Counted from the first letter of the stretch, positions 51,165 through 61,144 are shown. The stretch is 64,000 nt of DNA from Bacteroidales bacterium (GCA_024685175.1 JAIKWD010000012.1:62001-126000); one strand, 5' to 3'. Made by a program: numbers and translations. The notes: generated from the sequence alone by a model not told the origin.

Positions 51165-51479
51165 TTATAAGTATTTATTCACCTTCTCTACCAAGTCCTC
51201 CTTGCTGATGATGCCTACGTGGGTGTCCACCACCTCCTTGTTCTTGACGAAGACCAGCATAGGGATATTCATCACGCCGAACTGGATAGCCAGTTCATTG
51301 TTTTCGTCAGTGTCGCACTTGCCGATGACGGCCTTGCCCTCAAATTCGGCGGCTACTTCTTCGACGATAGGTCCAATATGACGACAAGGACCACACCACG
51401 GTGCCCAGAAGTCAATAACAACCAGCTTGTCACCATTGACAAGGGTCTCAAAATTAGAAGAGTCAATTGCTAATGCCAT
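51165..51479 (-). CDS. Thioredoxin
   Basis: MALAIDSSNFETLV...VIDFWAPWCGPCRHIGPIVEEVA; start corrected from the 531-aa track ORF. Confidence 0.94.
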   Translation of the reverse strand: MALAIDSSNFETLVNGDKLVVIDFWAPWCGPCRHIGPIVEEVAAEFEGKAVIGKCDTDENNELAIQFGVMNIPMLVFVKNKEVVDTHVGIISKEDLVEKVNKYL

Positions 51480-51518
51480 AATTACAATATTTTTAGGGTT
51501 ACGAATAATTTCAAAGTT

Positions 51519-51528
51519 GCAAAAATAC
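51519..51528 (-). promoter_or_regulatory. -7 element for thioredoxin
   Basis: GTATTTTTGC on minus strand. Confidence 0.6.
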
Positions 51529-51563
51529 AAAAAAATGAATATGTGAAGAGCAGTAAAAAAAGT

Positions 51564-51573
51564 GTATTTTTGC
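51564..51573 (+). promoter_or_regulatory. -7 element for purA
   Basis: GTATTTTTGC, inverted copy of the thioredoxin element. Confidence 0.6.
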
Positions 51574-51608
51574 AGCATTATCAAAACCGCTAAACTTTCT
51601 ATTATCTG

Positions 51609-52886
51609 ATGGAACACAAGAAAATAGACATTGTGCTTGGATTGCAATGGGGCGATGAAGGCAAAGGCAAGATCGTAGATGCCGTAACCCCGAATTATGA
51701 TGTGGTAGCCCGATTTCAGGGCGGCCCCAACGCAGGACACTCGTTGGAGTTCAACGGCATTCGCCATGTGCTGCATATCATTCCCTCCGGCATTTTCCAC
51801 AAGGAGAAAATCAACGTTATCGGCAATGGTGTCGTCATAGATCCTATAACCTTCAAGGAGGAGATCGACGCTTTGGAGGCCATGGGTCTTACCCCCACCG
51901 CCAATCTGTTCATCTCCAAGAAGGCGCACCTCATCCTGCCCACCCATAAGTTGCTCGACGCCGCTTACGAGTCCCGCAAGGGTGACCAAAAGATCGGCTC
52001 CACGCTCAAAGGCATCGGTCCGACCTATACGGACAAGACCGCCCGCACTGGCCTGCGCGTTTGCGACCTGCTGTCCGATACCTTCAACGACAAATACCAA
52101 AAGGCCAAGGCCCAACATATAGAACTGCTCGACCAATTGCACTTCGACCACAGCACGATGTTGCCCGACCTTGACCAGAAATGGTTGGCATCGCTTGCCA
52201 CTTTGCGCAAGTTCACCTTCATCGACAGCGAATACGAGCTGTACGACTACATCCAAGGGGGCAAGTCCGTGTTGGCCGAGGGCGCGCAGGGCACAATGCT
52301 CGACCTTGAGTTCGGCGCCTATCCTTTCGTGACCTCTTCGAACACCATCGCCGCCGGCGCCTTCACAGGCCTCGGCCTCGACCCGCACTTCGCCGGCAAG
52401 GTCCTCGGCATCGTCAAGGGCTATTGCACCCGCGTGGGCAGCGGTCCGTTCCCCACTGAACTGTTCGATGCCACCGGCGAACAACTCCGCAAGCAAGGCA
52501 ATGAGTACGGTGCCACCACCGGCCGTCCGCGCCGTTGTGGCTGGCTCGACCTCGTGGCCCTCAAGTATGCCCTTATGATCAACGGCGTCACCGATATCGC
52601 CCTCACCAAGGCCGACGTGATGTCCAATTTCGAGACTATCCAAATTTGTACGGCCTACAAGGTCAACGGAGAACTCACCACCAAGATGCCCACCGCCTCC
52701 GACGTTGACATCGAACCGGTCTACACCCCGCTCAAAGGCTGGATGCAAGACGTGAGCCAATGCAAGACCTACGAAGAACTGCCCCAGGCCTTCAAGGACT
52801 ATATCCAGTTCATCGAGCAGGAGACCCGCACCAAGATCTCCATCGTCTCCTTAGGTCCAGACCGCGACGCCACCATCTTCAGATAA
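51609..52886 (+). CDS. purA: Adenylosuccinate synthetase
   Basis: DIVLGLQWGDEGKGKIVDAVTPNYDVVARFQGGPNAGHSLEF. Confidence 0.97.
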   Translation: MEHKKIDIVLGLQWGDEGKGKIVDAVTPNYDVVARFQGGPNAGHSLEFNGIRHVLHIIPSGIFHKEKINVIGNGVVIDPITFKEEIDALEAMGLTPTANLFISKKAHLILPTHKLLDAAYESRKGDQKIGSTLKGIGPTYTDKTARTGLRVCDLLSDTFNDKYQKAKAQHIELLDQLHFDHSTMLPDLDQKWLASLATLRKFTFIDSEYELYDYIQGGKSVLAEGAQGTMLDLEFGAYPFVTSSNTIAAGAFTGLGLDPHFAGKVLGIVKGYCTRVGSGPFPTELFDATGEQLRKQGNEYGATTGRPRRCGWLDLVALKYALMINGVTDIALTKADVMSNFETIQICTAYKVNGELTTKMPTASDVDIEPVYTPLKGWMQDVSQCKTYEELPQAFKDYIQFIEQETRTKISIVSLGPDRDATIFR

Positions 52887-52891
52887 AACCT

Positions 52892-55876
52892 ATGCGCAGA
52901 CATATCCTTCTCATCCTGTTGATGTGGTGTCCCTTATTTGTCACCATAGGCACGGCCCAGACAGCCGACGAAGAGAAGGCATTTGTTTCCGCCTTGTCCG
53001 ATTTCATCCAACAACAACACCAGTCATACCGCTACAACCAAGTACCTGTCTGTTCCCTCGCCCTGCAGATTCAATATGTGGACGATTATTTGTTGGAATC
53101 TCATCTTGGCAGCCTGACGGCCAACCGCCATCAGACCTATAAGACGATGAAAGTATATATGATTGTTGGAAATCCTCAAGCTGGACGATACATTGAGAGC
53201 ACCACTAATCAGGATATCTACATCCCTCTTGACTTTAACTCGTTGGTTGCCAAACAAATTCTCAAGGACGAGATTCATCGACTATATACTGAAGCCGAGC
53301 AGGAATACAGACTTTGCCAAGCTCGAGCGAAAGTTGGCACGCCCTGGCCTTCAAATCCTACTTTTTCACCCCTGTCCACACCTTCTTTTGTAAACCATAT
53401 TTATAGTCTCAATAGTCCTTACACTTGGGAGTCATTGGAGGATTATTTTTCTCCCGAGACCAAACCCGAGCATTGGGGCAAAACACTGAACGAGTACACC
53501 CAGCTTTGGAACACCCTTGAGAACATCCATGAAGGAAAAGCCGTTTTACATAATGCCTGTTTACGTATTTATAAACTCGATCAAGAAGGAGCAGTAATTG
53601 CTTCAAATTACGACAACGCCATACTAACTATTTCTGCCACAGCATTGGATTCCGAGCATCGGCCTTTAACCTTTGAAAAACAGTACATGCTAGCGGATCG
53701 CAACGACTTACCACGAGTTTCCACCATTCACCAGGACATGATGACCATGAACGAGAATCTGCTCAAGATGGTGGAGTCGGCGCAAGCCGAAAACATCCAT
53801 TGTCCCGTTCTATTTGCTTCCCCTGCTGCCGCTCAAGTGCTTTATCACGCTTATCTTTCTCAAAATCGCACGCTGGATCAAAATGCTTTCCTAACATATA
53901 AAGAGCCCCAATTCTTTTTCGAATTAACTGCGACCACGCCACTAACTGAAAAAGAGCTCATCCAAAAGCTGAAACAACAAATCAGAATGCAGGGCGACGC
54001 GTATGGATACTATGTGAAGAGTATCCGTTACGATGAAAAGCTGGGATTTATCGCGCAAGAAGCATACCGCGTATATGGTGATGATAAAAGCAACGAGCCT
54101 GTACATGGATTCGCTTTTGCCGACGCTTCATCTCTTTGGTCACAAGTTATAGCTTGTGGCAACGAACGTGAGCAAGGAGATCTCTATGTTCCTGCCTTTG
54201 AACTTGGAGCTCCGGTTGTATGTTTGGCCCCCTCCGTTCTTTGCGCCAAGGCAAAGACGTATGCCCTAAACACAACCATCCCTCTTTCATTATTGAGTCC
54301 TGCACCCGAAACCAAAGAGGTTAACTCCCCATTCTCCGAATTTGTTTTTCAAGCCATGCAAGAAGAGTTCAACAATTTCATGGAGGACACTTTATTGCAA
54401 ACCACCCCTAAACCATACAATGTTGAATATCTCATAACCGACGCCAAGACATTCACGCTAAAGAGCATTTTGGGCAGTACCGTCACTTCTACCGAAGAAC
54501 CTGTACGTTCGGTTACTGCACGTGTACTTGTAGGAGATGACCAGATTAATAACACTCCCTTTTCCGAAAAGCCCGTCTCCAAACATTACAATCTTCCTCT
54601 AGACATTCATTATAACAACACACTCCACACTTTGCACCAAGCCACAGAAGATGCCTACAGACAGGCTTTGGTGGATTATGCTTTAAAGCAAGATCAATTA
54701 GAGAAAATGTACGCCACGCAGAACACCATACTAGATGATCGCTCTAAAGCTCGCACAAAGTCCTTTTTTATCAGCCAACCTGATGAACCCGTGAATATGT
54801 CCCATATCCAGGACCTTGCCAATAATATCTCCGCTTTTTTTCCGCAGGATTCCTTAATACATTCCAGCGTTGAATTTACTATATATCAAGGAATGACGTA
54901 TTGCCTCTCGACTCCTAACGTGCAATACTCACAGCTTTTCAACCTCATCGCTTTGGACTTGCGTGCTGAGACCTCAACCGATAATGGAGAACTATTGCAA
55001 GACCACACACGTGGGTTATACCAAAGTATCTCTGACCTTCCTACCACCGACGAGCTGATCAATCAGGTGAACCTAATGGTGGATCGTCTACGAGAATTCC
55101 GCAGTGCACCCACGATGAACGAGATCTACGATGGTCCGGTGTTGGTTTCTGGAGAGGCAGTGCCCACACTGTTCGTTCGCGCTTTCTTGGATGGGGATCC
55201 TTCTCTTTTGGCCGATCGTACCGCACAAAACTATTGGGAGAATTTCAAAAACAAGTCTGTGGCCTCCAACAATGTTAGCGTCATTGCCAACTATAAGCAA
55301 GACCAGTTTAAACAGACCTCACTATTAGGCCACTATACCGTGGATGCCGAGGGTGTGCCAACACATGAAAAATTCACCCTCATAGACAATGGCTCATTAA
55401 TAGGGCTTATAACCAATCGCATTCCGACTCGCTTCGGCCGATACTCAAATGGACATCAGCGTCTCTACATACGCGACCGCCAATTGACCACAGACGTGGG
55501 CCCCGGCGTGCTCGAAATGACATGTCGCAACATCATGGAGGAAGTGGCGCTCGAAAAAGAACTCCTGAAACAAGCCCGAAGCGCAGGATACAAATATGCA
55601 TACGAAATTGTAAAGACATCGGAAGATGGTTTGCAACCCCTTTTCGTCTATCGTATTAAAGTGTCCAATGGCCAAAAGACACCCGTACGGTTGGTTCGTG
55701 CCGAACCTTTGGATATTAGTTTGTTTTCCTGCGTAAATAATGCATCCAACGACCAAAACGCCACTAACTTGATGTTTGGCGGGCAAGAGACAGACCACTT
55801 CTCGCTCTCGGGTACTCCAATAAGCATCATAGCACCAACACAGTTGCTTTTTGGACATATAAAGTTACAACCATGA
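52892..55876 (+). CDS. Secreted TldD/PmbA-related protein, apparently with a duplicated module
   Basis: Start MRRHILLILLMWCPLFVTIGTAQ (signal peptide); TldD-like C-terminus YTVDAEGVPTHEKFTLIDNGSLIGLITNRIPTRFG. Confidence 0.75.
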   Translation: MRRHILLILLMWCPLFVTIGTAQTADEEKAFVSALSDFIQQQHQSYRYNQVPVCSLALQIQYVDDYLLESHLGSLTANRHQTYKTMKVYMIVGNPQAGRYIESTTNQDIYIPLDFNSLVAKQILKDEIHRLYTEAEQEYRLCQARAKVGTPWPSNPTFSPLSTPSFVNHIYSLNSPYTWESLEDYFSPETKPEHWGKTLNEYTQLWNTLENIHEGKAVLHNACLRIYKLDQEGAVIASNYDNAILTISATALDSEHRPLTFEKQYMLADRNDLPRVSTIHQDMMTMNENLLKMVESAQAENIHCPVLFASPAAAQVLYHAYLSQNRTLDQNAFLTYKEPQFFFELTATTPLTEKELIQKLKQQIRMQGDAYGYYVKSIRYDEKLGFIAQEAYRVYGDDKSNEPVHGFAFADASSLWSQVIACGNEREQGDLYVPAFELGAPVVCLAPSVLCAKAKTYALNTTIPLSLLSPAPETKEVNSPFSEFVFQAMQEEFNNFMEDTLLQTTPKPYNVEYLITDAKTFTLKSILGSTVTSTEEPVRSVTARVLVGDDQINNTPFSEKPVSKHYNLPLDIHYNNTLHTLHQATEDAYRQALVDYALKQDQLEKMYATQNTILDDRSKARTKSFFISQPDEPVNMSHIQDLANNISAFFPQDSLIHSSVEFTIYQGMTYCLSTPNVQYSQLFNLIALDLRAETSTDNGELLQDHTRGLYQSISDLPTTDELINQVNLMVDRLREFRSAPTMNEIYDGPVLVSGEAVPTLFVRAFLDGDPSLLADRTAQNYWENFKNKSVASNNVSVIANYKQDQFKQTSLLGHYTVDAEGVPTHEKFTLIDNGSLIGLITNRIPTRFGRYSNGHQRLYIRDRQLTTDVGPGVLEMTCRNIMEEVALEKELLKQARSAGYKYAYEIVKTSEDGLQPLFVYRIKVSNGQKTPVRLVRAEPLDISLFSCVNNASNDQNATNLMFGGQETDHFSLSGTPISIIAPTQLLFGHIKLQP

Positions 55877-56057
55877 CCCTCCTCTACTAACATCCTACTG
55901 ATCCAATGGATCTTAAGCCTGCCGACCTCTTACGTTAGTTTATGCATATATACCTATATGTCAATGTTTTACATATAACACGTTTTCTGTTGCGCGCATT
56001 GATAAAAATTGTTGAAAAAAAATGAAAGAAATATTCAGCAGAAAAAAACTATTTCTC

Positions 56058-56066
56058 TATTTTTGC
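56058..56066 (+). promoter_or_regulatory. -7 element for pyrBI
   Basis: TATTTTTGC immediately upstream of the short upstream ORF. Confidence 0.55.
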
Positions 56067-56073
56067 AAAGATT

Positions 56074-56121
56074 ATGGATGAGGGGAAAATCACACGTAAT
56101 TTATTATCATTTAAACTATAA
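56074..56121 (+). other. Candidate 15-codon upstream ORF in frame with pyrB
   Basis: ATG...TAA encodes MDEGKITRNLLSFKL; stop overlaps the AAGGAGG motif; exactly 60 nt (20 codons) from pyrB TTG. Confidence 0.4.
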
Positions 56122-56133
56122 GGAGGATTTATT

Positions 56134-57057
56134 TTGTTAAAGAACAGAAGCTTAATAGACCCGGCGGATTTCACACGCGAAGAATTTCGTGAAATCTTTG
56201 ATTTAGCACATCAAATTATTGCCGATCCGGAAAAGTACAGTAAGAGTTGTGAGGGAAAAATCCTGGCAACTCTTTTTTACGAACCGAGCACGCGTACCCG
56301 TTTCAGTTTTGAGGCGGCCATGTTGCGACTTGGAGGCAAGGTGATCGGCTTTTCCGAGCCCAACTCCAGTTCCACGGCCAAGGGCGAAAGCATTGCGGAC
56401 ACATTGCGCACGATTGAGTGCTATGCCGACATTGCTGCCATGCGTCATCCCAAAGAGGGTGCTCCGCGTATGGCCAGCCACTACATCCACATGCCGCTCA
56501 TCAACGCTGGCGACGGTGGCCACCAACACCCCACGCAAACCTTGACCGACATTCTTACCATAGAGCGTTTGCGCGGCAATGTCGAGAACAAGACCTACGG
56601 TTTCTGCGGTGACCTTAAGTTTGGAAGAACCGTGCACTCCCTCGTCAAGTTTTTGAGCAATTACGAAGGTGTCAAGTTCATATTTATCTCCCCCGAAGAG
56701 CTTCGCGTCCCCGAATACATCCGAGAAGAGGTGGTCCGCAAAAAAGGTATCCCCTTCGAAGAGGTCGACCAGATGGAACCCTATATGGGCCAACTCGACT
56801 TCCTGTATATGACTCGTGTCCAACGTGAACGCTTCTTTAACGAGGAAGACTACATCCGCTTGAAAGACCGTTTCATTCTCGATGCCGAGAAGATGACGTA
56901 TGCCCGCCCTGACACATACATCCTGCACCCGCTACCGCGCGTCAATGAGATCAGCACGGAAGTGGACAGCGATCCCCGTGCCCAATACTTCAACCAGGCC
57001 AGAAACGGCATGTACGTCCGCATGGCTCTCATCTGTAAACTTTTAGGAATCTATTAA
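56134..57057 (+). CDS. pyrB: Aspartate carbamoyltransferase catalytic subunit (TTG start)
   Basis: [71 protein letters not shown] 7 nt before TTG. Confidence 0.95.
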   Translation: MLKNRSLIDPADFTREEFREIFDLAHQIIADPEKYSKSCEGKILATLFYEPSTRTRFSFEAAMLRLGGKVIGFSEPNSSSTAKGESIADTLRTIECYADIAAMRHPKEGAPRMASHYIHMPLINAGDGGHQHPTQTLTDILTIERLRGNVENKTYGFCGDLKFGRTVHSLVKFLSNYEGVKFIFISPEELRVPEYIREEVVRKKGIPFEEVDQMEPYMGQLDFLYMTRVQRERFFNEEDYIRLKDRFILDAEKMTYARPDTYILHPLPRVNEISTEVDSDPRAQYFNQARNGMYVRMALICKLLGIY

Positions 57058-57068
57058 AATCATCGACC

Positions 57069-57503
57069 ATGTTAGAAATCAATAGTATAGAAAGAGGAAT
57101 CGTCATAGACCATATTAAAGCCGGATACGGCATGACCGTGTTCAACTACCTCCATTTGGACAAGGCCGAGTATAATGTGGCTCTTATCATGAATGCTTTC
57201 AGCCTCAAGATGGGCAAAAAGGACATCATCAAGATCAATGAAGTCATCGATATCAACTACGACTTCTTGGGCCTTGTCGATCCTAACGCCACCGTCAACA
57301 TCATTGAAAACGGCAAAACCGTCAAGAAAGTCAAACTTGAGGTGCCAGAGACGGTGACCAACATCATTCATTGCAAAAATCCTCGTTGCGTTTCATCCGT
57401 GGAACACTACTTCGATCATGTGTTCCATCTCGTGGACAAGAACAAACGTTCCTATCGTTGCGAGTACTGTGATGACATCGTGATTCCCTACCCCAATAAA
57501 TAA
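57069..57503 (+). CDS. pyrI: Aspartate carbamoyltransferase regulatory subunit
   Basis: SIERGIVIDHIKAGYGMTVFNYL; CKNPRCVSSVEHYF...YRCEYCDD zinc ligands. Confidence 0.95.
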   Translation: MLEINSIERGIVIDHIKAGYGMTVFNYLHLDKAEYNVALIMNAFSLKMGKKDIIKINEVIDINYDFLGLVDPNATVNIIENGKTVKKVKLEVPETVTNIIHCKNPRCVSSVEHYFDHVFHLVDKNKRSYRCEYCDDIVIPYPNK

Positions 57504-57527
57504 TGTTTGGAGATTAAAAAAAAAATT

Positions 57528-57537
57528 GTATTTTTGC
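57528..57537 (+). promoter_or_regulatory. -7 element for tRNA-Cys
   Basis: GTATTTTTGC 13 nt before the tRNA. Confidence 0.55.
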
Positions 57538-57549
57538 CGCACTTAACAA

Positions 57550-57620
57550 GGTCTCTTGGCCGAGTGGTTAGGTACCGGTCTGCAAAACCGTTGACTCCAG
57601 TTCGAATCTGGAAGAGACCT
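57550..57620 (+). tRNA. tRNA-Cys (anticodon GCA)
   Basis: Acceptor GGTCTCT/AGAGACC, loop CTGCAAA, T-arm TCCAG TTCGAAT CTGGA; no encoded CCA. Confidence 0.9.
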
Positions 57621-57621
57621 C

Positions 57622-57657
57622 AATAAAAAAAGGATGCTTTCGCATCCTTTTTTTATT
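57622..57657. terminator. Bidirectional terminator after tRNA-Cys, overlapping the opposing CDS stop
   Basis: Perfect 16-bp stem AATAAAAAAAGGATGC / GCATCCTTTTTTTATT, TTTC loop. Confidence 0.85.
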
Positions 57658-58381
57658 CTCCCTTCAATATGTCGGCTATATGTATCACCTTCAACTCCAT
57701 TCCATGGGCAGTGACGTAGGCATCAATTTGATGTAGACACCTGATATCCGTGGAGGTGATGTACTGAGCGCCCATGTTGTAGATCTTACTCACCAACTCG
57801 CCCGTCAAGGCTTCCGATGCCTCCGGATTAACTTTGGGGAATCGCCCATTGGCGCCACAACAACCCTGCAAGCTATCATCTGTGATTAGCTCCAAACCTT
57901 GCGTATTACTTAACAAAGTCACCGGAGCATCATTAGAGGGATAAAAGTTGCGAGCTGCACACGATTTAAAATAGAAGACTTTACTATTAAACGTGTTGTC
58001 TAATTTCTCCACTTGTTTTACATTGACGATGTAATCGCACAATTCCCATACGTTCTGAGTAAACATGGAGAGTTTGGTCGGGGTGTAGGCGTTCTTGAGC
58101 AGCTGCTTGTAATGGGATTTCATATAACCAGCACACGCACAGTCGGGGACAATGAAGGGCAACTTTTCGTCATAGCAATCCAATACATTGATAGCCAAAT
58201 TTTTGGCATATATAACCTCTCCCTCCATATAGAAGCAGCGGCCACAACAGGTTTGCTCTTCAAAATATTGGCAACGGTCGCCAAGACGTTCCAAGACGGT
58301 CATGGCACTCTGCGCCGCGCCGGCCTGGAACATATCCATCTGGCAGGGTATAAATAGATTGACGATTCTATTCTCTGTCAT
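57653..58381 (-). CDS. CCG-domain (Fe-S)-binding oxidoreductase, LutA/GlpC-like
   Basis: IPCQMDMF...QTCCGRCFYMEGE...LQGCCGANGRFP cysteine-rich CCG motifs. Confidence 0.85.
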   Translation of the reverse strand: MTENRIVNLFIPCQMDMFQAGAAQSAMTVLERLGDRCQYFEEQTCCGRCFYMEGEVIYAKNLAINVLDCYDEKLPFIVPDCACAGYMKSHYKQLLKNAYTPTKLSMFTQNVWELCDYIVNVKQVEKLDNTFNSKVFYFKSCAARNFYPSNDAPVTLLSNTQGLELITDDSLQGCCGANGRFPKVNPEASEALTGELVSKIYNMGAQYITSTDIRCLHQIDAYVTAHGMELKVIHIADILKGE

Positions 58382-58405
58382 AACGATACCCCTTCCCGAA
58401 GACCA

Positions 58406-61144
58406 CTAGGAACCGCACTTGGAATAACCGCAATTGGAGCAGACGAGACAACCCTCCTTGAACTCCATCGTGTCGTGCTGATGACAGTTGGGGCATTCGA
58501 CGCCTTTTTGCTTTGTGCCATCTTGGACAAATTTCTTGAGGGCGCGGCAAACACCGTTGCGCCACGAGTTGATGCTCTCCTGACGGAAGTTGAGGCCGGA
58601 GATAATGTTGACCACGTGGTTCACGGGGATTCCGTTGCGCAACAGAGCGGAGGTCATCTTGGCATAGTTCCAGAACTCCTGGTCAAAACAACGGTCAAGG
58701 CCGCGGAGGATCACCTCATAACCGGCTTTGTCCAAATACTTGAAGTCGTATGACTTTGTGCCATCCTCATGTCTGTTCTTGACGATAATGCCGTGTTCCA
58801 CCCATTTGGGCAACAAGAAACTCTCGTCACCGGTCTTGCCCGTGAAGATTTCATACGGATTGCCGTTGTAGATGCCGATGTAGGCTACCCAATCCTCGTT
58901 ATTGTTCTTAAAGTGGATGACGTCGGCCTGTAATTCTTTCGGACGCTTAAAGTTCTTCGGAGTGGGTTTCTCTGCTTTCTTTTCCTCTTTGCTGGTGGTA
59001 ATGAGTACTCCATCGCGGGATCCCTCGCGATAAACGGTCAATCCTTTGCAACCCACTTCCCAAGCTTTTTCATAGAGGCTGGCAACGGTCTGTTCGTCGA
59101 TGTCGTTCGGCAGATTCACCGTCACGGAAATGGAATGATCCACCCACTTTTGAACGGAACCTTGCAATTCCACTTTCTTGATGTAGTCGGTGTCTGCGGC
59201 GGTGGATTTGTAGTAAGGCGACTTTTTCATCAACTCCTGCAACTCCTTGTCACTCATCGTGGCCATCTGCTCGTACGTATACCCTTGGGTGTTGGCCCAG
59301 GTCACGAACTTCTGATGGAACACCGTATACTCCTCAAAGCTGTCGCCCATCGCATCCTTGACGGTATTCTTCTTGATGGACATATCGTTGGGGTTGACTT
59401 TTCTTCTGCGTTTGTAGAACACATTGAAGGCAGGTTCAAGACCGGAGGTCGTCTGGGTGCAGATGCTCACGCTACCTGTAGGAGCGATGGTGAGCAGGGC
59501 TATATTGCGGCGGCCGTAGCGGATCATGTCTTCATAGAGTTTCGGATCGGCCTTTTGGATGCGCTGGATATAGGGATTGTGTCCCTCCTTGATACAACTG
59601 TACACTGGGAATGCGCCACGCTCCTTGGCCATATTGACGGAAGAGCGATAGGCAGCAAGAGCGAGTTGCTTGTGCACCTCGGTAGAGAAGGCGATGCCTT
59701 CGTCGGAGCCGTAACGGATATTCAATGCAGCCAACATATCGCCTTCGGCGGTGATGCCCAAACCGGTACGACGGCCCTTGGTGGATTGCTTGCGAATCTT
59801 AAGCCAAAGTTCACGTTCCACGCGCTTAATGTCATCACTTTCGGGATCGCTGTCGATTTTGGCCAAAATTCTGTCAATCTTCTCCAATTCCAAGTCGATA
59901 AGGTCGTCCATCAACCGCTGAGCGTACTGGACGTGTTCCTTGAAGAGCGGCATATTGAAATAGGCCTTGTCGGTAAACGGGTTCTCCACATAGCTGTAGA
60001 GGTTCATCGCGATAAGACGGCAACTGTCATAGGGACAGAGTGGAATCTCGCCGCAAGGGTTGGTGGAGACAGTCTCAAAGCCCTCGTCCTTATAGCAGTC
60101 AGGCACGGACTCGCGCTGGATGGTGTCCCAGAACAGAATGCCCGGCTCAGCCGACTTCCAGGCATTGTGGATGATCTTCTTCCAAAGTTTGTTGGCATCA
60201 ATATCTTGAGTATATTGAGGATTGGCAGACTTGATGGGATATTGTTGCTTATATGGGGTATTGCTTTGTGCGGCTTTCATGAAATCATCGTCCACTTTTA
60301 CAGAGACATTGGCGCCTGTGACCTTGCCCTGAGTCATCTTGGCGTCGATGAACTTTTCTGCATCTGGATGTTTGATGGAGATGGTAAGCATAAGGGCACC
60401 ACGACGACCATCCTGGGCCACCTCGCGCGTAGAGTTTGAAAAACGTTCCATGAAAGGCACCACACCTGTAGAGCTCAGGGCGCAGTTTTGCACGTGACTG
60501 CCGGTGGGACGGATGTCGGACAGGTCATGGCCAACGCCACCGCGCCGTTTCATCAGTTGCACCTGCTCTTCGTCCATCTTCATGATTCCACCGTAGGAGT
60601 CTGAGTTATCCTCGTTGCCGATAACAAAGCAGTTGGACAACGATACTATCTGATCGTTGTTGCCGATGCCGGCCATTGGACTACCCTGCGGGACCACGTA
60701 TTTAAATTTGTCGAACAAGGAAAAGATAAGATCCTCACTCATAGGATGCACGTATCTTTTCTCAATGCGGGCGAACTCACGGGCCATACGACGGTGCATA
60801 TCCTCCGGGGTTCGCTCCATAATGCTACCGTTTCGGTCTTTGAGCGCATACTTGTCAATCCACACACCAGCGGCAAGCTCATCGCCGCCAAAATACTTCA
60901 CTACATCGGGAAAGATTTCGTCCTTTTGATATATCGAACGCTCTGACTGCGCTTCAGCAGCTGCTACCTCTATCGGGCTCTCTTTCTCTTCTTGCTGATC
61001 ATTCAATTTACGGGTCATCTCGTGCATAACCTGCTCACGAGAATGAACCAAATCACTAGCTACGGCTTGCTCTTGTACGCCGACCGCTACTTCTGCCCTG
61101 CTGGGCTCATCCTCCATTTCGAAAAGAGATAAATCGTTGTTCAT
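58406..61144 (-). CDS. nrdJ: Adenosylcobalamin-dependent (class II) ribonucleoside-diphosphate reductase
   Basis: 912 aa; NDQIVSLSNCFVIGNEDN, MKRRGGVGHDLSDIRPTG, NPCGEIPLCPYDSCRL, C-terminal zinc motif CPNCHQHDTMEF...CSNCGYSKCGS. Confidence 0.93.
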   Translation of the reverse strand: MNNDLSLFEMEDEPSRAEVAVGVQEQAVASDLVHSREQVMHEMTRKLNDQQEEKESPIEVAAAEAQSERSIYQKDEIFPDVVKYFGGDELAAGVWIDKYALKDRNGSIMERTPEDMHRRMAREFARIEKRYVHPMSEDLIFSLFDKFKYVVPQGSPMAGIGNNDQIVSLSNCFVIGNEDNSDSYGGIMKMDEEQVQLMKRRGGVGHDLSDIRPTGSHVQNCALSSTGVVPFMERFSNSTREVAQDGRRGALMLTISIKHPDAEKFIDAKMTQGKVTGANVSVKVDDDFMKAAQSNTPYKQQYPIKSANPQYTQDIDANKLWKKIIHNAWKSAEPGILFWDTIQRESVPDCYKDEGFETVSTNPCGEIPLCPYDSCRLIAMNLYSYVENPFTDKAYFNMPLFKEHVQYAQRLMDDLIDLELEKIDRILAKIDSDPESDDIKRVERELWLKIRKQSTKGRRTGLGITAEGDMLAALNIRYGSDEGIAFSTEVHKQLALAAYRSSVNMAKERGAFPVYSCIKEGHNPYIQRIQKADPKLYEDMIRYGRRNIALLTIAPTGSVSICTQTTSGLEPAFNVFYKRRRKVNPNDMSIKKNTVKDAMGDSFEEYTVFHQKFVTWANTQGYTYEQMATMSDKELQELMKKSPYYKSTAADTDYIKKVELQGSVQKWVDHSISVTVNLPNDIDEQTVASLYEKAWEVGCKGLTVYREGSRDGVLITTSKEEKKAEKPTPKNFKRPKELQADVIHFKNNNEDWVAYIGIYNGNPYEIFTGKTGDESFLLPKWVEHGIIVKNRHEDGTKSYDFKYLDKAGYEVILRGLDRCFDQEFWNYAKMTSALLRNGIPVNHVVNIISGLNFRQESINSWRNGVCRALKKFVQDGTKQKGVECPNCHQHDTMEFKEGCLVCSNCGYSKCGS

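Noticed and set aside
51165-52760. 531-aa ORF fusing an antisense purA region to thioredoxin
   Set aside because: Only the last 104 residues are thioredoxin, with its own ATG (51479) and promoter; the rest is antisense to purA.
52760-52891. N-terminal extension of the TldD-like ORF
   Set aside because: Overlaps purA in another frame; a clean signal peptide starts at 52892.
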